Of a stretch of DNA of 64,000 nt, positions 15,991 through 22,621 are shown piece by piece (position 1 is the first letter of the stretch; every line of letters starts with the position of its first letter). Origin of the DNA: Streptomyces hundungensis (GTDB lineage Bacteria > Actinomycetota > Actinomycetes > Streptomycetales > Streptomycetaceae); assembly GCF_003627815.1 (NCBI RefSeq), contig NZ_CP032698.1, positions 3,906,001-3,970,000 of the forward strand, written 5' to 3'. A model generated the notes under the pieces. That model made no database searches. It saw only the letters and a program-made list of their open reading frames with translations, and was not told the origin of the DNA. Made by a program: the position numbers and the translations under genes.

Positions 15991-17001
15991 ATGAAGTACA
16001 CACAGCTCGGACGCACCGGACTCCAGGTCAGCCGACTCGTCCTCGGCACGATGAACTTCGGCAGCGAGACCGACGAGGCCGGCAGCCACGTCCTCATGGA
16101 CGCCGCTCTCGACGCGGGCATCAACTTCTTCGACACCGCGAACATCTACGGCGTCGCGGAGGACAAGGGACTCACCGAGAAGATCCTCGGCTCCTGGTTC
16201 GGGCGGGGCGGCGACCGGCGCGACAAGGTCGTCCTCGCCACCAAGATGTACGGCGACATGACCCCGGGCAAGCCCTGGAGCAGCGCGGCCTGGCCCAACC
16301 ACGACCGGCTGTCGGCACTCAACATCCGCCGCTCCGTCGAGGCCTCCCTCCAGCGGCTGAACACCGACTACATCGACGTCTACCAGTTCCACCACGTCGA
16401 CCGGGCCACCCCGTTCGAGGAGATCTGGCAGGCGATCGACGTCCTGATCACCCAGGGCAAGATCCTCTACGCCGGTTCGTCCAACTTCCCCGGCTACAAG
16501 ATCGCGCAGGCCAACGAAGTGGCGGACCGCACCGGACGGCTCGGTCTGGTCAGCGAGCAGTGCCTCTACAACCTCGCCGAACGCCGCGCCGAGATGGAGG
16601 TCATCCCGGCCGCGCAGGAGTACGGGCTCGGCGTCATCCCCTGGTCCCCGCTGCACCAGGGCCTGCTCGGCGGCGCACTGCGCAAGGAACGCGAGGGCAC
16701 GGGCTCGCGCACCACCAAGTCCGGCCGCTCCGCCGCGGGCCTGGCCGACCCCGCCGTACGGGCCAAGGTCCAGGCGTACGAGGACCTGCTCGCCAAGCAC
16801 GACCTCGACCCGGGGGAGGTGGCGCTGGCCTGGCTGCTCACCCGGCCCGGCGTGACGGGCCCGATCGTCGGCCCGCGCACCCCCGCCCACCTCGAATCGG
16901 CGCTGCGCGCCCTGGAGTTGGAGCTGAGCGAGGAGCTGCTCGGCGCCCTCGACGAGATCTTCCCCGGCCCGGGCTCCGCCCCGGAGGCCTTCGCCTGGTA
17001 G
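15991..17001 (+). CDS. Aldo/keto reductase
   Basis: 336-residue NADPH-dependent aldo/keto reductase with the (beta/alpha)8 barrel of the family. The catalytic tetrad is readable: D48 and Y53 in FFDTANIYG, K85 in LATKMYG and H134 in YQFHHVD. The cofactor-binding segment near VGPRTPAHLESALRALELEL is at the C-terminus. The sequence resembles the Kv-beta/YajO-like class active on a broad range of carbonyls; the natural substrate is unknown. ATG 15991 has no ribosome site and sits at the expected transcription start of a MerR-type promoter. Electrophile- or drug-responsive control is plausible but inferred. The stop lies within the first of three 25-bp tandem repeats. Confidence 0.92.
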   Translation: MKYTQLGRTGLQVSRLVLGTMNFGSETDEAGSHVLMDAALDAGINFFDTANIYGVAEDKGLTEKILGSWFGRGGDRRDKVVLATKMYGDMTPGKPWSSAAWPNHDRLSALNIRRSVEASLQRLNTDYIDVYQFHHVDRATPFEEIWQAIDVLITQGKILYAGSSNFPGYKIAQANEVADRTGRLGLVSEQCLYNLAERRAEMEVIPAAQEYGLGVIPWSPLHQGLLGGALRKEREGTGSRTTKSGRSAAGLADPAVRAKVQAYEDLLAKHDLDPGEVALAWLLTRPGVTGPIVGPRTPAHLESALRALELELSEELLGALDEIFPGPGSAPEAFAW

Positions 17002-17070
17002 GCGTCTGGAGACCTACGCCGGGTAGGCGTCTGGAGACCCACGACGGGCAGGCCACCGGAGGCCTACGCC
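16995..17070. repeat. Three 25-bp tandem repeats over the reductase stop codon
   Basis: Units start at about 16996, 17021 and 17046. The first two share GGTAGGCGTCTGGAGACC exactly; the third is degenerate. Each intact unit carries the TAG stop. Adjacent units can form short ACGCC/GGCGT stems, so the array may work as a terminator for the aldo/keto reductase. Confidence 0.7.
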
Positions 17071-17101
17071 TCATAAGCCGCGGGCCGCGGCGCGGCGGCG
17101 G

Positions 17102-17188
17102 TCAGCCGACGGCGGCCGCCACCGCCACCACGACGAACATCAACACGAGCACACCGGCCATGATCCGGTTCCTGGTCTTCGGGTCCAC
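17102..17188 (-). CDS. Candidate 28-residue single-span membrane peptide
   Basis: A short ORF begins with GTG 17188 and reads MDPKTRNRIMAGVLVLMFVV and then eight more residues. It has a charged N-terminus and then one continuous hydrophobic segment to the C-terminus, as in bacterial small membrane proteins. The start lies 9 bases downstream of the thpR stop on the same strand, with AAGGG directly before the GTG, so translation would be coupled to thpR. It converges on the aldo/keto reductase gene. No function can be assigned. The call rests on composition and context and needs conservation data. Confidence 0.5.
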   Translation of the reverse strand: MDPKTRNRIMAGVLVLMFVVVAVAAAVG

Positions 17189-17197
17189 CCCTTGAGC

Positions 17198-17766
17198 CTA
17201 ACCGCCCGCGCCGAGCGGCCAGCGGGCGACCGCCTCGTACCGGGGGCGCTCGCCCGGGACTCCGTCACGCGGGAGGCTGCTGCGGATCAGCGCCAACTCC
17301 GCGACCGGCCAGGGGCTGCCCTCGAACGCGGCGAGCTCCGTGACGTACGGCCGAAGATCCATCGGCGTACGCGAACGCGCCAGGGTGAGGTGCGGCACAT
17401 AGCGGCGGTGCTGGTCCATCGGGACGCCGGAGCGGCGGGCGGCGGCGTCCGCGCGTTCGGCCAGCAGCCGCAGCTCGTCGAGGCCGCCCGCGACGCCGGC
17501 CCACAGCGCGCGCCCGTCGAACCGCCCGCCGCCGTGCAGCCGCAGCGTGAAGGGGTCGGTGCGGTGGGCCGCCCTGCGCAGCCGTTCGCGCAGCTCGTCC
17601 AGGAGCGCCTCGTCGACCTCGCCCAGGAACGCGAGCGTGAGGTGCCAGCCCTCCCGCCCGGTCCAGCGCAGCCCGTCCGCCCCGGGCAGAGCCGCCAACT
17701 CCCTTACCGCGCGCCCCAGTTCATCGACGGCCCGCTCGGGGGAAGGACGGCGGCGAAGAGGCGCAT
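17198..17766 (-). pseudogene. thpR: RNA 2',3'-cyclic phosphodiesterase (ThpR/LigT), probable frameshift
   Basis: 2H-phosphoesterase of the LigT/ThpR family, which acts on 2',3'-cyclic phosphate RNA ends. Both catalytic HxTx motifs are intact: HLTL in GWHLTLAFLG and HLTL in YVPHLTLARS. The expected N-terminus, MRLFAAVLPP (ATG 17766), is in a different frame from the rest. The two are joined at a run of five G on the plus strand (17738-17742), where one more base would restore MRLFAAVLPPERAVDELGRA and a 189-residue protein. This is either a true single-base deletion or a sequencing error. If the database frame is kept, alternative starts such as 17791 give a non-homologous N-terminus. A TTAACT box 6 bases before 17766 supports that start. 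Confidence 0.75.
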
Positions 17767-17820
17767 GGGAACAGTTAAGCAAGATCGGCATCGGGTGTCG
17801 CGCGCGTGGAGACGCGAAAC

Positions 17821-17855
17821 GGCCCGGCCTCCCCCTGTGCGGGGAGGGCCGGGCC
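17821..17855 (-). terminator. Strong hairpin terminator of the MFS operon
   Basis: Arms 17821-17834 and 17841-17855 form a 14-bp stem with one bulged base, followed on the minus strand by GTTTC. It lies just after the MFS stop (17883) and before thpR. Confidence 0.85.
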
Positions 17856-17882
17856 ATGAGACGAGGTATCGCGTACGTGCCC

Positions 17883-19220
17883 TCAGGCGGCTGCGACGAG
17901 CGCGGGGTTCCTCGGGACGAAGGCGAGGTGGCGGTGGCCGGGGCGGACGTCGACCTTGAGGCGCAGGTTGGCCGCGCGGGCCAGCATCAGGCCCACACCG
18001 ATCGCCGCCACACCGCAGATCACGCCGCCGAGCGCGAGGCTGACGCGGACACCGTAGACATCGGCGAGCCAGCCGAAGAGCGGGCCGCCGAGCGGGGTGC
18101 CGCCGGTGAAGACCATCATGAACAGGCTCATCACACGGCCCCGCATCTCGGGGTCGGTCGCCATCTGCACGGAGGCGTTGGCGGTCACGTTGACCGTGAG
18201 CCCCAGGATGCCGACGGGGATGAGCAGCGCCATGAACACGCCGAGGTCGGGCGAGGTGGCCGCCACGAGTTCGAGCACCGCGAACAGTCCGGCCGCGAGC
18301 ACCAGCATCCGCAGGCGCGTGGTGGCGCGGCGGGCCGCGAGGAGCGCGCCGACCAGCGAACCGATCGCCATCAGACTGTTGAACAGGCCGTACAGGCCCG
18401 AGTCGCCGTGGAAGACGTCGGAGGCGAACGCGCTCAGCCAGATCGGGAAGTTGAACCCGAAGGTGCCGACGAAGCCGACGAGCACGATCGGCCAGATCAG
18501 CTCCGGCCGCTCGGAGACGTACGCGAGGCCCTCCCTCAGCTGACCCTTGCCGCGCGGGGTGAGCCGGGTCGGCTGGAGTTCCTTGGTGCGCATCAGGGAG
18601 AGCATGATCAGCGGGGCGGTGAACGACAGGCCGTTGGCGAGGAACGCCCAGCCGGGTCCGACGGCCGCCATCACGACACCCGCGACGGCGGGGCCGACGA
18701 GCCGGGCGGACTGGAAGTTCGCCGAGTTGAGGCTGACCGCGTTGCGCACCCGGTCCGGCCCCACCATCTCGGAGACGAAGGACTGCCGGGTCGGGTTGTC
18801 GACGACGGTGACCAGGCCGGTGAAGAACGCCGTCAGATACACGTGCCACACCTGGACGTGCCCGGACAGGGTCATCACGGCGAGGAACAGACCGCCCAGA
18901 CCCATCGCCGCCTGCGTCACGAACAGGATGTTCCGCTTGGCGAACCGGTCGGCTATGACGCCGCCGTACAGGCCGAACAGGAGCATCGGCAGGAACTGCA
19001 TGGCCGTGGTGATGCCCACCGCCACCGAGGATCCGGTGATCGTCAGGACCAGCCAGTCCTGGGTGATCCGGGCCATCCAGGTGCCGATGTTGGACACGAT
19101 GGCGCCGGAGAAGAAGAGTCGGTAATTGCGTACCGCAAGCGAGGAGAACGTCCCCCCGCCACGCTTGTTGTAGGTGGGGTTCGGTGCGGGGGCGGAGTGT
19201 GCTCCGGATCCCGTACTCAA
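17883..19220 (-). CDS. MFS transporter (EntS/DHA3-like), MarR-controlled
   Basis: 445-residue major facilitator with about twelve membrane segments, of the MFS_3/DHA3 type related to drug and siderophore exporters. The N-terminal half contains the motif GLYGGVIADRFAKRN (motif A, loop 2-3) and VVDNPTRQSFVSEMV (motif C-like region). The C-terminal half repeats the fold (LGGPLFGWLADVYGVR). It probably exports a small toxic or signalling compound. The start is TTG 19220, backed by a perfect AGGAGG at 19231-19236. It lies 27 bases after a MarR-family gene on the same strand, so both form one operon under MarR control, and it ends in a strong terminator. Confidence 0.9.
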   Translation of the reverse strand: MSTGSGAHSAPAPNPTYNKRGGGTFSSLAVRNYRLFFSGAIVSNIGTWMARITQDWLVLTITGSSVAVGITTAMQFLPMLLFGLYGGVIADRFAKRNILFVTQAAMGLGGLFLAVMTLSGHVQVWHVYLTAFFTGLVTVVDNPTRQSFVSEMVGPDRVRNAVSLNSANFQSARLVGPAVAGVVMAAVGPGWAFLANGLSFTAPLIMLSLMRTKELQPTRLTPRGKGQLREGLAYVSERPELIWPIVLVGFVGTFGFNFPIWLSAFASDVFHGDSGLYGLFNSLMAIGSLVGALLAARRATTRLRMLVLAAGLFAVLELVAATSPDLGVFMALLIPVGILGLTVNVTANASVQMATDPEMRGRVMSLFMMVFTGGTPLGGPLFGWLADVYGVRVSLALGGVICGVAAIGVGLMLARAANLRLKVDVRPGHRHLAFVPRNPALVAAA

Positions 19221-19247
19221 AAGGGCTCGCCTCCTAGCGATGCGCGT

Positions 19248-19691
19248 TTACAGATGTGCGAGCTTCTCCAGGACCGGGGCGGCCGCGCGCAGCTTCGCCC
19301 ATTCGTCCTCGTCCAGACCTTCCGCGAGGGCGGCGAGCCAGGCGTTGCGCTTGCGGCGGCTCTCTTCGAGCATCGCCTCGGCCTCCGCGGTCTGGCTGAC
19401 CACCTTCTGCCGACGGTCGTCGGGATGCGGCTCCAGCCTGACCAGGCCCTTCGCCTCCAGCAGTGCGACGATTCGGGTCATCGACGGCGGCTGTACGTGC
19501 TCCTTGCGGGCCAGCTCACCGGGGGTGGCCGAGCCGCAACGGGCAAGAGTGCCGAGCACCGACATCTCCGTCGGGCTGAGCGATTCGTCGACGCGCTGGT
19601 GCTTGAGGCGCCGGCCCAGCCGCATGACGGCCGAGCGCAGGGAGTTCACGGCGGCGGCGTTGTCGCCAGTGCCGTGGGACAGGTCAGACAT
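19248..19691 (-). CDS. MarR-family transcriptional regulator
   Basis: 147-residue winged-helix regulator of the MarR family. Recognition elements are LSPTEMSVLGTLARCGSATPGELARKEHVQPPSMTRIVALLEAKGLV (helices 2-4) and the wing DDRRQKVV, with C-terminal helices for dimerisation. It heads the operon with the MFS exporter and most likely represses both genes until a ligand binds. ATG 19691 is favoured: TATGCT (minus strand, 19699-19704) lies 7 bases upstream, giving a leaderless transcript. ATG 19703 in the same frame is less likely because it would fall in the promoter. A partial palindrome covers this promoter. Confidence 0.92.
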   Translation of the reverse strand: MSDLSHGTGDNAAAVNSLRSAVMRLGRRLKHQRVDESLSPTEMSVLGTLARCGSATPGELARKEHVQPPSMTRIVALLEAKGLVRLEPHPDDRRQKVVSQTAEAEAMLEESRRKRNAWLAALAEGLDEDEWAKLRAAAPVLEKLAHL

Positions 19692-19696
19692 GTTCT

Positions 19697-19722
19697 TTAG
19701 CATAACTCATTACTCTGGCTAA
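19697..19722. promoter_or_regulatory. Putative MarR operator over the marR promoter
   Basis: 26-base imperfect dyad with TTAGC/GCTAA ends, AT-rich against its GC-rich surroundings and overlapping the -10 TATGCT of the marR gene. The position is right for autorepression. Confidence 0.5.
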
Positions 19723-19929
19723 ATACCACCGGAATCAGGGGAGGTGTCCAGCGCCACACGGGCGTGCTCGGGCCACAGGGGGCGGGGGCGGCCGGTACCG
19801 GGGCCGTGCCGGGGCTCATGCGGGGGGGGCGTCCGTCACGGAGCCGGCTCGCCCGACACATCACCCGAACGAGTGAGACTCCGCCCAAAAGTGACCCGTG
19901 AGGGCCGGGCGGGCGGTCACCCTCGCTCC

Positions 19930-20112
19930 ATGGGGACCAGTGTGCTCAGCCTACGAATAGACGGTGAGCTGCTCGAACGGCTCAAGCACCATGCGGCGCG
20001 GCGCGGCATGAGCGTGCAGGACTATGTGGTGCGGACGCTTATGCGGGACGACTTCGATGAGAGGTTCAAGGCGGCGGTGGACGAGACGGAACGCTTCTAC
20101 GGCGCGGCGTAG
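19930..20112 (+). CDS. Small ribbon-helix-helix-like protein
   Basis: 60-residue protein with the pattern of a CopG/Arc-type ribbon-helix-helix: a short strand (SVLSLRIDGELL), helix A (ERLKHHAARRGM) and helix B (SVQDYVVRTLMRDDF). It ends in an amphipathic tail (DERFKAAVDETERFYGAA). Such proteins bind DNA as dimers and are often antitoxins, but no toxin ORF follows; the next 500 bases are repeats. ATG 19930 is chosen on homology to the fold; no clear ribosome site precedes it, and the open frame begins upstream. The function remains unassigned. Confidence 0.7.
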   Translation: MGTSVLSLRIDGELLERLKHHAARRGMSVQDYVVRTLMRDDFDERFKAAVDETERFYGAA

Positions 20113-20619
20113 CCCCTTCTTGCGCAGTTCCCCGCGCCCCTGAAACCCGACGTCGACCGCGGGCCGTGGACGCTTCTTGCACAGTTCCTCGCGCCCCCAA
20201 AACCCGTTTTCGTCTGCGGGCCGTGCGGGGCTGGTCGCGCAGTTCCCCGCGCCCCTAACTACTCGGTGCTGGCCCGCACCTCAGCCTGTCCGGCGATTGA
20301 GGACGAGCGCCGTTCAGGCGCGAACGGGGGTGCAGGGGGCAGAGCCCCCGCAGGGGTCTGGGGCGCAGCCCCAGGGGCCGAACCATCCAACCCCCGTCAC
20401 GGGCGGGTGGGCGGGCAAACCCGCGGGGTCTGGGGCGGAGCCCCAGGGCTCAGCCCATTCAACCCCCGTCACGGGCGGGTGGGTGGGCAAACGCGGCGGG
20501 GTCTGGGGCGGAGCCCCAGGGGCCGGAACCATCCAACCCGCTGCACGGGCGGGTGGGTGGGTGGACCCGCTGGGGGCTGGGGCGGAGCCCCAGGGGCAGC
20601 CGGGCAAGCCCGGCCGGCG
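20113..20619. repeat. Composite intergenic repeat tract 3 (A, B x4, C x3)
   Basis: 507 bases between the RHH-like gene and the NCS2 gene (convergent). A cores are near 20120, 20182 and 20238, and the CTGTCCGGCGATTGAGGAC tail at ~20285. Four B hairpins lie at ~20355-20380, 20428-20450, 20499-20521 and 20575-20595. Between them are C boxes with GGGCGGGTGGG at ~20400, 20472 and 20546, making a B-C tandem of roughly 72-bp period. Confidence 0.88.
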
Positions 20620-22011
20620 TCAGGTCAGGCCCAGCGCCGGCATCACGTAGTAGAACGCGAACACCGCCGAAACGACGTACATCGCGATGGGAACCTCACG
20701 CCCCCGCCCCGCCACCACCCGCAGCACCGTAAAGCTGACGAACCCCATCCCGATGCCATTGGTGATGGAGTACGTGAACGGCATCATCAGCATCGTCACG
20801 AACGCCGGGATGGCGATCGTCCAGTCCGCCCAGTCGATCTCGCGGATCGAGCCGGACAGGATCAGGAAGCCGACGGCGAGCAGCGCCGGGGTGGCCGCCT
20901 GGGAGGGCACCATCGTGGCGAGCGGGGTGAGGAAGAGGGCGACGGTGAAAAGCCCGCCGGTGACGACGTTCGCGAGACCCGTGCGCGCCCCCTCGCCGAC
21001 CCCCGCCGTGGACTCCACGAAACAGGTGGTGGCGGACGAGGACGAGGCACCGCCCGCCGCGACCGCGATGCCGTCGACGAACAGGACCCGGTTCATGCCG
21101 GGCATGTAGCCCTTCTCGTCGGTCAGGCCGGCCTCGTCGCTGATGCCCATGATCGTGCCCATGGCGTCGAAGAAGCACGAAAGCAGCACGGTGAAGACGA
21201 ACAGGACGCCGGTCAGGAAACCGACCTTCGAGAACCCGCCGAACAGGCTGACCTGGCCGACGAGCCCGAAGTCCGGGGCGTCGACGGGGTTGCCGGGCCA
21301 CTTCGGGGTGGTCAGGCCCCACGACGGCACGGTGGCCACCGCGTTGATGATCATCGCGAGGACGGTCATGGCCACGATGGAGATCAGGATCGCGCCCGGG
21401 ACCTTGCGGACCATCAGCGCGAGCGTGAGCAGCACACCGAGGACGAAGATGAGGACCGGCCAGCCGAGCAGATGTCCGTTGCCGCCGAGCTGGAGGGGGA
21501 CGGTGGTGTGCGCGGCGTCCGGCATGCGCGAGACGAAGCCGGAGTCGACCAGGCCGATCAGCATGATGAACAGGCCGATGCCGATCGCGATGCCCTTGCG
21601 CAGGCCGAGCGGTACCGCGTTCATGACGCGCTCGCGCAGCCCGGTGGCGACCAGGAGCATCACCACGAAGCCGGCGAGCACGACCATGCCCATGGCGTCG
21701 GGCCAGCTCATCCGGGGCGCGAGCTGGAGCGCGACCACGGTGTTCACGCCGAGGCCCGCCGCGAGCGCGATCGGTACGTTGCCGATGACGCCCATGAGCA
21801 GCGTGGTGAAGGCGGCGGTGAGCACGGTCGCGGTCACCAGCTGTCCGCTGTCGAGCTGGTGCCCGTACATGTCCTTGGCGCTGCCGAGGATGATCGGGTT
21901 CAGCACGATGATGTACGCCATCGCGAAGAAGGTCGCGAAGCCGCCCCGCACCTCCCGGGCCAGGGTGGAACCCCGCTCGGAGATCTTGAAGTAGCGGTCC
22001 AGGCCGTTCAT
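20620..22011 (-). CDS. NCS2-family purine permease (AzgA/GhxP-like)
   Basis: 463-residue nucleobase:cation symporter of the NCS2 family, AzgA-like subgroup (adenine/guanine/hypoxanthine uptake). Early motifs SERGSTLAREVRGGFATFFAMAY and NPIILG, then AAGLGVNTVV, SCFFDAMGTIMGISDEAGL and GEGARTGLANVVTGGLF all match the subgroup and its substrate-site helices. About 12-14 membrane segments are expected. ATG 22011 has GAGG six bases upstream. The gene is monocistronic, divergent from the DUF2530 gene across an unusually AT-rich gap (22040-22130) that must contain its promoter. The exact purine cannot be told. Confidence 0.92.
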   Translation of the reverse strand: MNGLDRYFKISERGSTLAREVRGGFATFFAMAYIIVLNPIILGSAKDMYGHQLDSGQLVTATVLTAAFTTLLMGVIGNVPIALAAGLGVNTVVALQLAPRMSWPDAMGMVVLAGFVVMLLVATGLRERVMNAVPLGLRKGIAIGIGLFIMLIGLVDSGFVSRMPDAAHTTVPLQLGGNGHLLGWPVLIFVLGVLLTLALMVRKVPGAILISIVAMTVLAMIINAVATVPSWGLTTPKWPGNPVDAPDFGLVGQVSLFGGFSKVGFLTGVLFVFTVLLSCFFDAMGTIMGISDEAGLTDEKGYMPGMNRVLFVDGIAVAAGGASSSSATTCFVESTAGVGEGARTGLANVVTGGLFTVALFLTPLATMVPSQAATPALLAVGFLILSGSIREIDWADWTIAIPAFVTMLMMPFTYSITNGIGMGFVSFTVLRVVAGRGREVPIAMYVVSAVFAFYYVMPALGLT

Positions 22012-22216
22012 GCGGAACCTCGGTGGTGACGGGGAAGGGGAAACGGCACGTACCCGAACTACTTTGGACGTTTTAACGAACAGAATGAGTCAGCCGTAAG
22101 CCGTTTCAGTATGAATACATCAGACGAAGATCACCATCTCCGCGCGTAGACCCAGCAGCCCCAAGCGCTCAGCCGTCCCCGCCGGGGCCCGCCGACCCGC
22201 GCCCTACACTGACCGC

Positions 22217-22492
22217 ATGGCTGCGTTTTCCACGGGATCACCGAAGCACGAGGCGCCGGAGCCCCTTGAGGGTCCCGTGGTCGCCACCATCACCGGCGGC
22301 ACGATCCTCTGGTTCGTCCTCTTCCTCGTCCAGCTCCCCTTCTACGGCTGGTTCGACGCGCACGGTCATCTGTGGTGGGTGTGGACCTGTCTGGCCGGCG
22401 GCGGCCTCGGCCTCATCGGCATCTGGTACGTGCGCGGCCGTGACGCCGCCCTCAAGCGGCACGCCGCGCAACAGGAGGCCGGCGCCGAATAG
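22217..22492 (+). CDS. DUF2530 small membrane protein
   Basis: 91-residue protein with two hydrophobic segments (TITGGTILWFVLFLVQLPFYGW and HLWWVWTCLAGGGLGLIGIWYV) and a basic tail, matching the actinobacterial DUF2530 family of unknown role. ATG 22217 has no ribosome site, but TACACT (22205-22210) ends 6 bases upstream, so a leaderless transcript is likely. It lies 129 bases before the P-type ATPase gene on the same strand, which has its own -10-like box. Confidence 0.88.
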   Translation: MAAFSTGSPKHEAPEPLEGPVVATITGGTILWFVLFLVQLPFYGWFDAHGHLWWVWTCLAGGGLGLIGIWYVRGRDAALKRHAAQQEAGAE

Positions 22493-22621
22493 GCGCAAGG
22501 GCCCAAAGTCACCAACACCCGGGACGCGCGTACCGCCACAGGACCATTCGCCTCCTCCCCGGGTCGGATGTTCGGCCGTCCCGGCAGGTGAAGCGCCCGT
22601 TCCCCCCGTACCGTCGAAAAC

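Noticed and set aside
17791..17857. In-frame upstream starts for thpR giving a longer intact protein
   Set aside because: They would encode non-homologous sequence running through the MFS terminator hairpin; a frameshift from the canonical ATG 17766 explains the data better.
22012..22216. Purine riboswitch before the NCS2 permease
   Set aside because: The gap is AT-rich, but I could not find the conserved loops and three-way junction; it looks like a plain promoter region.
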